From Variovorax sp. Root318D1 (GTDB taxonomy: Bacteria > Pseudomonadota > Gammaproteobacteria > Burkholderiales > Burkholderiaceae_C), in NCBI RefSeq assembly GCF_001424835.1, contig NZ_LMCQ01000019.1, forward strand, positions 293,011-357,010: DNA of 64,000 nucleotides. Direction: 5' to 3'. Both the position numbers and the translations under genes were made by a program. A model generated the notes under the pieces. It was given only the letters and a program-made list of their open reading frames with translations. It ran no database searches and was not told the DNA's origin. Positions 1 through 10,152 of this stretch are shown here, piece after piece (position 1 is the first letter of the stretch; each line of letters opens with the position of its first letter).

Positions 1-867
1 GATTTTTCGGCGCCGGCCGTGGCCGAGCTGGCCCACGCCGACGCCGCCCGCGCACTGCAGGAAGATGTGGCCGATGGCGACCTGACCGCTTCGCTGGTCG
101 ATCCCGGCCGCCGGGCCCTGGCCCGCGTGCTGGCGCGCGAGGCGGCCGTGGTCTGTGGTGCACCGTGGGTCGAAGCCACCGTGCGGCAGCTCGATCCGGA
201 GGCCCGCATCCGCTGGCTGTGCGGCGAGGGCGAGCGCTGCTCGGCCGACCAGATCGTGCTCGAAATCGAGGGCAGCGCCCGCGCGCTGCTGACGGCCGAG
301 CGCACCGCGCTCAATTTTCTTCAGCTGCTGAGCGCGGTCGCCACCAAGACCGCCCTGTACGCCGATGCGGTTCGCGGCACGCGCGCCCGTATCGTCGACA
401 CCCGCAAGACGCTACCGGGCCTGCGCCTGGCGCAGAAGTACGCGGTGCGCACCGGCGGCGGCCTGAACCACCGCATCGGCCTTTACGACGCGGTGCTCAT
501 CAAGGAAAACCACATTGCCGCGGCCGGCGGCGTGGCCGCCGCGTTGCGTGCGGTGGCGCAGGTGGCGCAGCGCGCGGCCTTCGTCGAGGTCGAGGTCGAG
601 ACGCTGGCGCAATTGCGCGAAGCGCTCGACGCCGGCGCGCGCATGGTGCTGCTCGACAACATGGACCTGCCGACCCTGCGCGAAGCCGTCCGCATCAACG
701 ACGACGCCGGGGCCGACCGCAAGGCCGTGCTCGAAATTTCCGGCGGCGTAACGCTCGAGGGCCTGCGCACCCTGGCCGAAACCGGGGTCGACCGCATCTC
801 GGTGGGTGCGTTGACCAAGGACGTCAAAGCCATCGACTATTCGATGCGCTTCCAACCCGAGCACTGA
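1..867 (+). CDS. nadC: Nicotinate-nucleotide pyrophosphorylase (quinolinate phosphoribosyltransferase), 5' end cut by window
   Basis: Cytosolic enzyme of de novo NAD synthesis: quinolinate plus PRPP gives nicotinate mononucleotide, CO2 and PPi. The frame is open to base 1, and the GTG at 19 sits inside a conserved N-terminal region, so the true start is probably just upstream of the window. The substrate-binding core is clear: RKTLPGLR, then the glycine-rich TGGGLNHR, then LIKENH with the conserved lysine. The C-terminal barrel shows VEVEVE, LLDNM and the EISGG phosphate-binding turn. It ends 6 bases before nadA, so the two are very likely cotranscribed and act in successive steps. The family assignment is secure; only the start is uncertain. 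Confidence 0.95.
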   Translation, partial: DFSAPAVAELAHADAARALQEDVADGDLTASLVDPGRRALARVLAREAAVVCGAPWVEATVRQLDPEARIRWLCGEGERCSADQIVLEIEGSARALLTAERTALNFLQLLSAVATKTALYADAVRGTRARIVDTRKTLPGLRLAQKYAVRTGGGLNHRIGLYDAVLIKENHIAAAGGVAAALRAVAQVAQRAAFVEVEVETLAQLREALDAGARMVLLDNMDLPTLREAVRINDDAGADRKAVLEISGGVTLEGLRTLAETGVDRISVGALTKDVKAIDYSMRFQPEH

Positions 868-873
868 ACCGCC

Positions 874-1992
874 ATGGTGACCGCTTCCGTCATCGACGTC
901 GACTACGAACAGCCCGCGGCCCAAGGCAGCGTCTGCGACACCCGCCACGCCTGGGCGCGCGTGCCGCCCGAGCCTTCACCCGGCGAACGCGTCGTGCTCA
1001 AGGAGCGCATTCGCCGCCTCTTGCGCGAGCGCAATGCCGTCATGGTGTCGCACTTCTACGTGCACCCCGACCTGCAGGACCTGGCCGAGGAAACCGGCGG
1101 CATCGTGAGCGATTCGCTCGAGATGGCGCGCTTCGGCCGCGACCATGCCGCCACCACGCTGGTGGTGTCGGGCGTGCGCTTCATGGGCGAAACCGCCAAG
1201 ATCCTTTCGCCCGAGAAGCGCGTGCTGATGCCCGACCTGGACGCCAACTGCTCGCTCGACCTGGGTTGCCCGGTCGACGAATTCAGTGCGTTCTGCGACC
1301 AGCATCCCGACCGCACCGTGGTCGTGTACGCCAACACCAGCGCGGCCGTGAAGGCGCGCGCCGACTGGCTCGTCACGTCGAGCTGCGCGCTCGACGTGGT
1401 GAGCGCGCTGCACGCACAGGGCCGCAAGATCCTCTGGGGCCCCGACCGCCACCTGGGTGACTACATCCAGCGCCAGACGGGCGCCGACATGGTGAGCTGG
1501 AACGGCGCCTGCATCGTGCATGACGAGTTCAAGGCGCTCGAGCTCGACCTGCTCATGAAAGAGCATCCGGCCGCGAAGGTGCTGGTGCACCCTGAATCGC
1601 CAGCCGACGTGATCGCATTGGCCGATGCCGTCGGCTCGACCTCCGCGATCCTGAATGCGGCACGGGGCATGGACGCGAAGGAATTCATCGTCGCCACCGA
1701 CACCGGCATGCTGCACAAGTTGCGCACGCTGAATCCGGGCAAGACTTTTATCGAGGCGCCTACGGCCGGCAATGGGGGCACGTGCAAGAGCTGCGCGCAT
1801 TGCCCTTGGATGGCGATGAACGGGCTCGTCGAGTTGGCGAATGCGTTGGAAACCGGCGCGGGTGAAATTCATGTCGACCCGGCGCTGGGGTTGCGGGCGC
1901 GGGTGCCGATTGATCGGATGCTGGCGTTCACCGCCGGGCTGAAGAATGGCCAACCGGCAGGCAGCCTGATCGCAGGTATCGGCGCCGCCTGA
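874..1992 (+). CDS. nadA: Quinolinate synthase A
   Basis: Condenses iminoaspartate (from NadB) with dihydroxyacetone phosphate to quinolinate, using an oxygen-sensitive [4Fe-4S] cluster in the cytosol. The 372-residue length is normal for the family. Three cysteines match the known cluster ligands: C126 (in DANCSLD), C213 (in GACIVH) and C310, the last Cys of a C-x2-C-x2-C stretch at 304-310. The start ATG lies 6 bases after the nadC stop. NadB, which makes its substrate, is encoded 3 kb away on the opposite strand, so the whole aspartate-to-NaMN route lies within 6.5 kb. Confidence 0.96.
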   Translation: MVTASVIDVDYEQPAAQGSVCDTRHAWARVPPEPSPGERVVLKERIRRLLRERNAVMVSHFYVHPDLQDLAEETGGIVSDSLEMARFGRDHAATTLVVSGVRFMGETAKILSPEKRVLMPDLDANCSLDLGCPVDEFSAFCDQHPDRTVVVYANTSAAVKARADWLVTSSCALDVVSALHAQGRKILWGPDRHLGDYIQRQTGADMVSWNGACIVHDEFKALELDLLMKEHPAAKVLVHPESPADVIALADAVGSTSAILNAARGMDAKEFIVATDTGMLHKLRTLNPGKTFIEAPTAGNGGTCKSCAHCPWMAMNGLVELANALETGAGEIHVDPALGLRARVPIDRMLAFTAGLKNGQPAGSLIAGIGAA

Positions 1993-2001
1993 AGCGTTGT
2001 T

Positions 2002-2107
2002 CCCTCTCCCGCGTGCGGGAGAGGGCTAGGGTGAGGGGTTCTCACAACATCGCGCGGCCTTCATTGCCGCTCACCCTCACCCCAACCCTCTCCCCAAGGG
2101 GAGAGGG
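2002..2107. repeat. BIME-like pair of palindromic hairpins between convergent genes
   Basis: Two perfect hairpins face each other. The first has 11-bp arms (CCCTCTCCCGC and its complement, 2002-2012/2015-2025) with a 2-base loop. The second has 10-bp arms (CCCTCTCCCC, 2086-2095, and GGGGAGAGGG, 2098-2107) with an AA loop. The sequences just inside, GGGTGAGGGG and CTCACCCC, are also complementary, so the whole unit is a larger inverted repeat. A diverged unit of the same design is at 54701-54805. It fills the gap between the nadA and queD ends and could act as a two-way terminator. The REP-type label is inference. Confidence 0.75.
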
Positions 2108-2115
2108 AGCAAAAC

Positions 2116-2478
2116 CTAGAACTCCAGCGTGCAGCTGTCCCCCAGCGCCTCGCGCCACACGCGCACCCGCGCGAGCGTCGCATGAAATTCCGGCAGCGCA
2201 TCGGCAATGAAAAGGCAGAGGTTTTCCAGCGTCGGCGGATGCAGCCCTTCCACGTCGTCGAGCAGATGATGGTCCAGCCGCTCGCGCACCTCGTCCAGCC
2301 GGCGGCGCAGCAGCCCGAGGTCGATCACCATGCCCGTCACGGGATCGCGCTGGCCCGAAAGCCAGACTTCGGCGTGGTAGGTGTGGCCGTGAATACGGCG
2401 GCTGCCTTCGACCTCGATGTCGCGCTTCAGCGTGTGCGCGGCGTCGAAGAAAAAGCGTTGGCTGACGGTGAATCGCAT
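2116..2478 (-). CDS. queD: QueD-like 6-carboxytetrahydropterin synthase / PTPS family protein (Ser at the catalytic Cys position)
   Basis: A 120-residue protein of the 6-pyruvoyl-tetrahydropterin synthase fold, last gene of the cofactor run and 19 bases after queE, which points to the 7-deazaguanine (queuosine) pathway. The three zinc histidines are visible: H15 (DAAHTL), H30 and H32 (IHGH). The PT-x-E pterin motif is present as PPTLEN. The usual QueD motif C-x3-HGH reads S-x3-HGH here (S26), so the residue known as catalytic Cys in E. coli QueD is serine. It may use another residue, do a side reaction, or be a paralogue. The start ATG at 2478 was chosen because homology begins there; an upstream extension overlaps queE. 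Confidence 0.8.
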   Translation of the reverse strand: MRFTVSQRFFFDAAHTLKRDIEVEGSRRIHGHTYHAEVWLSGQRDPVTGMVIDLGLLRRRLDEVRERLDHHLLDDVEGLHPPTLENLCLFIADALPEFHATLARVRVWREALGDSCTLEF

Positions 2479-2497
2479 CTGGAAAGTCTCTCCGCAC

Positions 2498-3993
<1,496 letters not shown>

Positions 3994-4884
3994 TTACCAG
4001 GCGTGGAGTTGGTCGTCGGGGAAACTGCCGTCCTTGACGGCCTGCACGTAGGCCTTGAGGGCGGGCAGAACGCCCGGCGCGTCGGCCATGAAGTTGCGCA
4101 CGAACTTCGGCATCTTGCCGAGGTTGATGCCCAGCATGTCGTGCAACACCAGCACCTGGCCGGCGGTGGCCTTGCCCGCGCCGATGCCGATGGTGGCGCA
4201 GTGCTTCAGCTCGACGGTGAGTTCGGCGGCCAGCGCGGCCGGCACCATCTCGAGCACCAGCATTGCGGCGCCCGCGTCTTGCAGCGCATGGGCCTGCTGC
4301 TTCAGCAGCGCGCCGGCGTCGCCCTTGCCCTGCACGCGGTAGCCGCCCAGCGCATGCACGGTTTGCGGCGTCAGGCCCAGATGCGCGCACACCGGAATGC
4401 CGCGCTCGACCAGGAAGCGCACCGTCTCGGTGGTCCAGCCGCCGCCTTCGAGCTTGACCATGTGCGCGCCGGCCTGCATCAGCACGGTGGCGCTGGCGAG
4501 CGCCTGTTCGCGCGACTCCTGGTAGCTGCCGAAGGGCAGGTCGGCAATCAGCCATGCCGTGCCCTGCACGCGGCGCAGGCCGCGCGAAACGCTGTCGGTG
4601 TGATAGCGCATGGTGTCCAGGCTCACACCCACTGTGCTGTTGAGCCCCTGGCAGACCATGCCGAGCGAATCGCCGACCAAGAGGCAGTCGACGCCCGCCG
4701 CGTCGGCCATGGCCGCGAAGGTGGCGTCGTAGGCCGTGAGCATGGCGATCTTCTCGCCGCGCGCATGCATGTCGGCCAGGCGCGGCAGGCTCACGGGCTT
4801 GCGCGAGGCAAGCGGGGAGGCCGGCGGCAGCGTGCCGTAGGGCGAGGCCGGGGGTGTTTCGGCAATGGGTGTGGTGTTCGACAT
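3994..4884 (-). CDS. panB: 3-methyl-2-oxobutanoate hydroxymethyltransferase
   Basis: Transfers a hydroxymethyl group from methylene-tetrahydrofolate to alpha-ketoisovalerate, giving ketopantoate, in the cytosol. The TIM-barrel enzyme has a metal-binding [10 protein letters not shown] segment, KLEGG, HLGLTPQ and the IGIGAG loop. The ATG at 4884 gives 296 residues, with a proline/alanine-rich N-terminal tail of about 35 residues before the conserved [19 protein letters not shown] region, longer than in E. coli. The gap to nadB upstream is 71 bases; panC follows at 12. Confidence 0.95.
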   Translation of the reverse strand: MSNTTPIAETPPASPYGTLPPASPLASRKPVSLPRLADMHARGEKIAMLTAYDATFAAMADAAGVDCLLVGDSLGMVCQGLNSTVGVSLDTMRYHTDSVSRGLRRVQGTAWLIADLPFGSYQESREQALASATVLMQAGAHMVKLEGGGWTTETVRFLVERGIPVCAHLGLTPQTVHALGGYRVQGKGDAGALLKQQAHALQDAGAAMLVLEMVPAALAAELTVELKHCATIGIGAGKATAGQVLVLHDMLGINLGKMPKFVRNFMADAPGVLPALKAYVQAVKDGSFPDDQLHAW

Positions 4885-4955
4885 GGTTGGGTTTCTCCCT
4901 GCGGGCGTCGGTGGCCGGGCATCCTTGAATGAAGAAAGCGAAGCGGGTGGGTCGA

Positions 4956-6545
4956 TCAGTCGGCCGGCACCAGCACCGTGGGTGTGGTGGATTCGGCGAG
5001 CGAAGGATAGTCGCGGCTGAAATGCAGGCCGCGGCTCTCGTGGCGGGCCTGCGCGGAGCGCACGATCAGCTCGGCCACCTGTACCAGGTTGCGCAGTTCG
5101 AGCAGGTCGCGCGTGATGTGGAAGTTCGCATAGAACTCCTGGATCTCTGCCTGCAGCAGCGCGATGCGATGGCTCGCGCGCTCCAGGCGCTTGTTGGTGC
5201 GCACGATGCCCACGTAGTCCCACATGAAGCGGCGCAGCTCGTCCCAGTTGTGCGAGATGACCACCGTTTCGTCGGCATCGGTCACCTGGCTGTCGTCCCA
5301 GGCCGGCAGATCGGCGCTGCCGCGCGACGGCGCCGCGGCAATCGCGCCGGCCGCGGCGCGCGCGAACACCATGCACTCGACCAGCGAATTGCTCGCAAGG
5401 CGGTTGGCGCCATGCAGTCCGGTGCAGGCGGTTTCGCCGATGGCGTAGAGGCCGGGCACGTCGGTGCGGCCATTCAAGTCGCTCAGCACCCCGCCGCAGG
5501 TGTAGTGCGCGGCCGGCACCACGGGAATGGGCTCGCGCGTGATGTCGATGCCCAGCTCCGCGCAGCGCGCGAGGATGTTGGGGAAGTGTTCTTTCAGGAA
5601 AGCGGCCGGCTGGTGCGAGATGTCGAGGTGCACGCAGTCCAGGCCGTGCTTCTTCATCTCGAAGTCGATGGCGCGGGCCACCACGTCGCGCGGTGCGAGT
5701 TCGGCGCGCTCGTCGTGCTTCGGCATGAAGCGCGTGCCTCCCGCCGATTCCGGCAGCTTCAGCAGCCCGCCTTCGCCGCGCACCGCTTCGCTGATCAGGA
5801 AGGACTTGGCGTGCGGGTGGTACAGGCAGGTTGGGTGGAACTGGACGAACTCCATGTTCGACACCCGGCAGCCCGCGCGCCACGCAGCGGCAATGCCGTC
5901 GCCGGTGGCGGTGTCGGGGTTGGTCGTGTACAGGTACACCTTGCCAGCGCCGCCGGTGGCCAGGATGGTGTGCGGCGCGCGGAAGGCCAGCACCTCGTCG
6001 GTTTTGTCGTCCAGCGCGTAGAGGCCCAGGCAGGCCGGATCGTCCAGGCCCAGCTTGGTGCCGGTAATGAGGTCGACCAGCGTGTGGTGTTCGAACAGCG
6101 TGATGTTCGGCGTGCGGCGCACCCGCTCGATCAAAGTCTGCTGCACGGCCGCGCCCGTGGCGTCGGTCACGTGCACGATGCGGCGCTGGCTATGGCCGCC
6201 TTCGCGCGTCAGGTGCAGGCCACCGCCGTTTTCCTTCGCTTCTTCCGAGAACGGCACGCCGAGCTCGCGCAGCCAGCCGATGGCCTCGGGCGCATGCTCC
6301 ACAACGAAGCGCGTGGCCTCGGGGTCGCACAGACCCGCGCCGGCCACCAGCGTGTCTTCCACATGCGCATCGAAGCTGTCGCCCGCGGCCAGCACGGCCG
6401 CAATGCCGCCCTGCGCCCAGGCGCTGGAGCCGTCGCTCAATGCGCGCTTGGTCAGCACGGCAACGCGGTGCGTCGGCGCCAGGTGCAATGCAGCGGAGAG
6501 GCCTGCGAGGCCGCTGCCGACGATGAGGACGTCGAAGTCGCGCAC
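4956..6545 (-). CDS. nadB: L-aspartate oxidase
   Basis: FAD enzyme oxidising aspartate to iminoaspartate, the substrate of NadA. The product is 529 residues. The N-terminus has the FAD dinucleotide fold ([15 protein letters not shown]), and the fumarate reductase/succinate dehydrogenase-type core is marked by [10 protein letters not shown] and [18 protein letters not shown] at 6545 is chosen as start because it directly precedes the FAD motif and has GGAG six bases upstream. This places it 14 bases after the scpA stop. Longer versions would run back through scpA. Confidence 0.93.
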   Translation of the reverse strand: MRDFDVLIVGSGLAGLSAALHLAPTHRVAVLTKRALSDGSSAWAQGGIAAVLAAGDSFDAHVEDTLVAGAGLCDPEATRFVVEHAPEAIGWLRELGVPFSEEAKENGGGLHLTREGGHSQRRIVHVTDATGAAVQQTLIERVRRTPNITLFEHHTLVDLITGTKLGLDDPACLGLYALDDKTDEVLAFRAPHTILATGGAGKVYLYTTNPDTATGDGIAAAWRAGCRVSNMEFVQFHPTCLYHPHAKSFLISEAVRGEGGLLKLPESAGGTRFMPKHDERAELAPRDVVARAIDFEMKKHGLDCVHLDISHQPAAFLKEHFPNILARCAELGIDITREPIPVVPAAHYTCGGVLSDLNGRTDVPGLYAIGETACTGLHGANRLASNSLVECMVFARAAAGAIAAAPSRGSADLPAWDDSQVTDADETVVISHNWDELRRFMWDYVGIVRTNKRLERASHRIALLQAEIQEFYANFHITRDLLELRNLVQVAELIVRSAQARHESRGLHFSRDYPSLAESTTPTVLVPAD

Positions 6546-6559
6546 GCAGGGCTCCGCTG

Positions 6560-7396
6560 TCAGGCCGGCGAGTACGCCAGGCGCACGTAAATGGGTGCGA
6601 AGGCTTCCGCCTGCGTGATGTCGATCAGCGTTTCCTTCGCGAGCTCGAGCATCGCGATGAAGGTGACGATCAGTACCGGCGCGCCGCGCGACGGGTCGAA
6701 CAGTTTTTCGAACTCGACGAAGCGCTGCCCCTGCAGATGCCGCAGCACGATGCTCATGTGCTCGCGCACGTTGAGTTCCTCGCGCGAGATCTTGTGGTGC
6801 TGCACGAGCTTGGCGCGCTTCATGATGTCGGCCCACGCATCGCGCAGCTCGACCACGTTCACGTCCGGAAAGCGGGGCTTGAGCGATTGCTCGATGTAGA
6901 CCTGCCCCTTCCAGAAGTCGCGCCCGTAGGTTGGCATGGTGCTGATGGCGGCGGCCTGTAGCTTGGTCTGCTCGTATTCGAGCAGGCGGCGCACCAGCTC
7001 CGCGCGCGGGTCTTCGGCCTCTTCGCCTTCCGCCACCTTCTTGGGCGGCAGCAGCATGCGCGACTTGATCTCGATCAGCATCGCGGCCATCAGCAGGTAC
7101 TCGGCAGCGAGCTCGAGATTCGTCTGGCGGATCTCGTCGACGTAGCTCAGGTACTGCCGCGTGAGCCCCGCCATCGGGATGTCGAGGATGTTGAAGTTCT
7201 GCTTCCTGATGAGGTAGAGCAGCAGGTCCAGCGGACCTTCGAAGGCTTCGAGAAAGACCTGCAGCGCTTCCGGCGGGATGTACAGGTCCTTCGGCATTGC
7301 GAACAACGGCTCGCCATAGAGCCTGGCGAGCGCGACCTGGTCGACCACCTCGGGCATGCTGGCCACGAGCGTGTCGTTGTCCCCGTTTCCCTTCAT
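6560..7396 (-). CDS. scpA: Segregation and condensation protein A
   Basis: Kleisin subunit of the bacterial SMC condensin, bridging SMC heads and partnering ScpB in chromosome segregation. The 278-residue protein has the typical ScpA start ([31 protein letters not shown]) after a roughly 40-residue lead, a charged middle and a winged-helix C-terminus ([19 protein letters not shown]). No scpB is present in the window. It sits in the cofactor run, 14 bases from nadB. I see no strong Shine-Dalgarno; a small palindrome occupies the upstream region. Confidence 0.93.
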   Translation of the reverse strand: MKGNGDNDTLVASMPEVVDQVALARLYGEPLFAMPKDLYIPPEALQVFLEAFEGPLDLLLYLIRKQNFNILDIPMAGLTRQYLSYVDEIRQTNLELAAEYLLMAAMLIEIKSRMLLPPKKVAEGEEAEDPRAELVRRLLEYEQTKLQAAAISTMPTYGRDFWKGQVYIEQSLKPRFPDVNVVELRDAWADIMKRAKLVQHHKISREELNVREHMSIVLRHLQGQRFVEFEKLFDPSRGAPVLIVTFIAMLELAKETLIDITQAEAFAPIYVRLAYSPA

Positions 7397-7405
7397 CGGG
7401 TGCTT

Positions 7406-7422
7406 GCTATCATTTTAATAGC
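7406..7422. repeat. Short AT-rich palindrome upstream of scpA
   Basis: GCTAT and ATAGC (7406-7410, 7418-7422) flank a 7-base AT-rich loop in otherwise GC-rich DNA, 10 bases before the scpA start. Similar GCTAT...ATAGC palindromes are, to my memory, scattered in Comamonadaceae genomes; that is recollection, not a search. It may be an RNA hairpin affecting scpA translation or a protein-binding site. Confidence 0.4.
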
Positions 7423-7464
7423 TGAAGGCAATGGGGGCGAACGACGGATGCCGGATGGGCACCA

Positions 7465-7671
7465 TTACTTGCTTTGGGTCTGGTAGACGTACGGCTGCTG
7501 CGGTACGCGGGCTTCCGCGTACTCCTCGAGCAGGCTGCGGTCGAGGTGCTTGTCCCACAGCAGGGCACGGCCGGCGCGCTGTTCGGCTTCCAGCGTCGGC
7601 TTCTTTTCCTTCATCTCCTCGATGAAGCTGGTGATCTCGGAGGTGTAGTGGGGGCGGCGGAAGATGGACAT
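7465..7671 (-). CDS. DUF3460 family small protein
   Basis: A 68-residue soluble protein of unknown function, recognisable as the betaproteobacterial DUF3460 family by its start (MSIFRRPHYTSEITSFI) and the WDKHLD and YVYQT segments. It has no signal peptide or membrane segment, and is rich in charged residues. In the Burkholderiales I know of, it commonly sits just before scpA, as here (68-base gap). The ATG at 7671 was preferred over an upstream in-frame codon because homology begins with MSIFRRPHYTS. It diverges from the lipoprotein gene with only 39 bases between the two starts. Confidence 0.85.
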   Translation of the reverse strand: MSIFRRPHYTSEITSFIEEMKEKKPTLEAEQRAGRALLWDKHLDRSLLEEYAEARVPQQPYVYQTQSK

Positions 7672-7710
7672 AGACTGGACCTTTGAAGCGCGAATTTTAC
7701 CGGGGATGGC

Positions 7711-8217
7711 ATGAAGCGACGACAACAGTGGCGGATCGGCTTTGCAACAGCGTTATTGGCGACGGCATTGATGGGACTTTCGGGTTGCGACCCGCAGCGC
7801 ATCGGCGAGCTGGAGGAGGGCGTCTCGACCGAGGCCGACGTGCGCGCCAAGTTCGGCGAGCCCGAGAACATCTGGGACGCGCCGAACGGCCGGGTGCTTG
7901 AGTACAACCGCCAGCCGCAGGGCCAGAAGAACTACATGATCACCATCGGCGCCGACGGCAAGATGAGCGCGCTGCGCCAGGTGCTGACGCCCGAGAACTT
8001 TGCCAAGGTGCAGCCGGGCATGATGATGGAAGACCTGCGCAAGCTGCTCGGCAAGCCCGCCAAGGTCACGCCCTACGCGCTCAAGCGCGAAACGGAGTGG
8101 GAGTGGCGCTGGGTCCAGCCGCCGAATTCTCCGATGGTGTTCACCGCCACATTGAACGACGACCAGCGTGTGGTGCGAAGCGGCTCTTCGCCCGACCGCG
8201 CCACCGAGGCGAACTAG
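7711..8217 (+). CDS. BamE/SmpA-like outer membrane lipoprotein
   Basis: A 168-residue lipoprotein. The N-terminus has a positively charged region, a hydrophobic stretch and a lipobox LSGC at about residues 23-26, predicting signal peptidase II cleavage and lipid anchoring. The mature part carries two SmpA/OmlA-like repeats, each with the VxxGxxxxDVxxxFGxP pattern (GVSTEADVRAKFGEP, then VQPGMMMEDLRKLLGKP). BamE has one such domain and helps outer membrane protein assembly; a two-repeat form is less usual, so function is inferred from fold only. Its end overlaps the convergent SulP gene by 4 bases. Confidence 0.8.
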   Translation: MKRRQQWRIGFATALLATALMGLSGCDPQRIGELEEGVSTEADVRAKFGEPENIWDAPNGRVLEYNRQPQGQKNYMITIGADGKMSALRQVLTPENFAKVQPGMMMEDLRKLLGKPAKVTPYALKRETEWEWRWVQPPNSPMVFTATLNDDQRVVRSGSSPDRATEAN

Positions 8218-9890
8218 TCTTCGGCGGCGCGCGGCTGGCCGCTCGTCAGCTCGTCGGCAAAGCCCGAGCGCACGATTACCTCGAGCGGCTGCGGCTGCAG
8301 CGACTCCAGGCGCAGCAGCCCGTCGCGCGACAGCACTGCCCGGTGCAACTGGCGCAGCGCATCGACGCCGGTCGCGTCCAGGTAGATGAGGTGCGTGGCA
8401 TCGAGTACCACCGTCATGCCGCGCGGTGCGCTCTCGGCCGCGTTCACCGCTTCATCCAGCTTGGCCGCGGCCCCGAAGAACATCGCGCCGTAGAGCCGAT
8501 AGGTGAGCACCGGCGGCTGCATGGTGACCAGCTCGACGCTGAAAAGCTCGCTCATGCGCCGCACGAAGAGGGCGCACGCGAGCACGATGCCCACCTGCAC
8601 CGCCACGGTCAGGTCGAACACGACCGTGAGAAAGAAGGTGCCCAGCATCAGCAGCCGGTAGTGGCGGCTGAAGTGCCGCAGCTGCCCCGGCGTGAACTCG
8701 CGCCATTCGCCCATGTTCAGGCCGACGAACACCAGAATGCCCGCCAGCACCGCGAGCGGCACATGGCGCGCCAGCGGCGCGGCCAGCAGCACCACCACCA
8801 TCAGCGTGACGGCATGCACGATGCCGGCAATCGGCGAACTGCCGCCCGAGCGGATGTTGGTCACCGTACGCGCGATGGTGCCGGTGGCCGGCATGCCGCC
8901 GAAAAAGGGCGTGACCAGGTTGGCGATGCCCTGCGCCATCAATTCCTGATTCGGATCGTGGCGCGGCTGGCCACTGAGCTGGTCGGCCACGCGGGCGCAC
9001 AGCAGCGACTCGATGGCGCCCAGCAGCGCGATGGTCAGCGTGGGCGTGACCAGCTGCTTGACCGTTTCCCACGAAAAATCGGGCAGCGCAAAGGCCGGGG
9101 CGCTTTCGGGAATGCCGCCGAAGCGCGTGCCGATGGTTTCCACCGGCAACTCGAAACCCCACGACACCAGCGTGAGCGTGACCAGCGCCACGATGGGCCC
9201 CGGCAAGCGCGCGCCCACCTGCACCGCGCGCGAGCGCGCCATGCGGCCCGCCAGGCGCTGCACCGCATGGCCCACCTTCGACTCATTGCTCAGCAGCATC
9301 GGCCAGACCGTCAAGCCGAGCACGCAGGCCAGGCCCAGGGCAAAGGCGTAAGGATTGAAGGTGCCGATCTGCAGCGCCATCGCATGCAGCTGCGAGAACA
9401 CGTCGGCCGGCATCTTCTCCACCGTGAGCCCGAGCATGTCCTTGAGCTGCGACAGCAGGATCAGCACCGCAATGCCGTTGGTGAAGCCGACCACGATCGA
9501 CAGCGGCACGAAGCGCACCAGCCGCCCGAGCCCGAACAGCCCCGCCGCGAACAGCAGCACCCCGGCGCAGGCGGTCGATATCAGCAGGTTCGCCACGCCG
9601 TAGCGTTCGACGATGCCGTAGACGATCACGATGAAGGCGCCGGCCGGCCCGCCGATCTGCACCGCAGACCCACCCAGCAGCGAGATCAGGAAGCCCGCGA
9701 TGATCGCCGTCCAGATGCCGGCCTCGGGCTTGAGCCCCGAGGCGATGGCGAACGCCATGGCCAGCGGCAGCGCCACGATGCCGACCGTGGCGCCCGCGCC
9801 CAAGTCCTTGAAAAAACGTGTCCGGTCGTAGCCCGCCAATGCGTCCAGCAGGCGTGGGCGAAAGCGGGTGATGTTCAGCGGTGACTGCAT
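8214..9890 (-). CDS. SulP family inorganic anion transporter with STAS domain
   Basis: A 558-residue inner membrane transporter of the SLC26/SulP family, members of which carry sulfate, bicarbonate or C4-dicarboxylates. The N-terminal 30 residues lead into the conserved GATVGIVALPLAMAFAIASG segment, followed by 10 or more hydrophobic segments to about residue 430. The C-terminus is a cytosolic STAS domain whose core reads VLDATHLIYLDATGVDAL. Substrate cannot be told from sequence and there is no sulfate-assimilation or carbonic anhydrase gene nearby. Confidence 0.9.
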   Translation of the reverse strand: MQSPLNITRFRPRLLDALAGYDRTRFFKDLGAGATVGIVALPLAMAFAIASGLKPEAGIWTAIIAGFLISLLGGSAVQIGGPAGAFIVIVYGIVERYGVANLLISTACAGVLLFAAGLFGLGRLVRFVPLSIVVGFTNGIAVLILLSQLKDMLGLTVEKMPADVFSQLHAMALQIGTFNPYAFALGLACVLGLTVWPMLLSNESKVGHAVQRLAGRMARSRAVQVGARLPGPIVALVTLTLVSWGFELPVETIGTRFGGIPESAPAFALPDFSWETVKQLVTPTLTIALLGAIESLLCARVADQLSGQPRHDPNQELMAQGIANLVTPFFGGMPATGTIARTVTNIRSGGSSPIAGIVHAVTLMVVVLLAAPLARHVPLAVLAGILVFVGLNMGEWREFTPGQLRHFSRHYRLLMLGTFFLTVVFDLTVAVQVGIVLACALFVRRMSELFSVELVTMQPPVLTYRLYGAMFFGAAAKLDEAVNAAESAPRGMTVVLDATHLIYLDATGVDALRQLHRAVLSRDGLLRLESLQPQPLEVIVRSGFADELTSGQPRAAED

Positions 9891-9938
9891 GGGGCACCCA
9901 TTGTGTACCCCGCGCAGGCGTTGCCTGCCCCCGCCCGT

Positions 9939-10136
9939 TCAGTCGCTGTCGGGAATCACCGCGTCGGCCGCCGCGCCCACCGCCTTGCCGGTGATGCGCG
10001 CGGTGCCAATGGCCGCATCCGCTGCCAAGCCCACAGCACTGGCGCCCACGCTCACGGCGGTACCCGCCACGGTCACCACCGCGCAGCCGCTCAGCATGGC
10101 GACGAAGGGCAACAGGAGGAGGGTGCGCTTCAGCAT
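9939..10136 (-). CDS. Small alanine/valine-rich lipoprotein
   Basis: A 65-residue predicted lipoprotein: MLKR, hydrophobic stretch, lipobox MLSGC at residues 14-18. The mature part is low-complexity, made of short A/V/G/T residues (VTVAGTAVSVGASAVGLAADAAIG) and ends in an acidic PDSD. Composition suggests an amphipathic or membrane-associating helix, but no function is assigned. The ATG at 10136 is preferred because the signal peptide begins there. It lies 16 bases after metG on the same strand and may be read through from it. Confidence 0.7.
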   Translation of the reverse strand: MLKRTLLLLPFVAMLSGCAVVTVAGTAVSVGASAVGLAADAAIGTARITGKAVGAAADAVIPDSD

Positions 10137-10152
10137 GGATTGGTCCTCTGGC

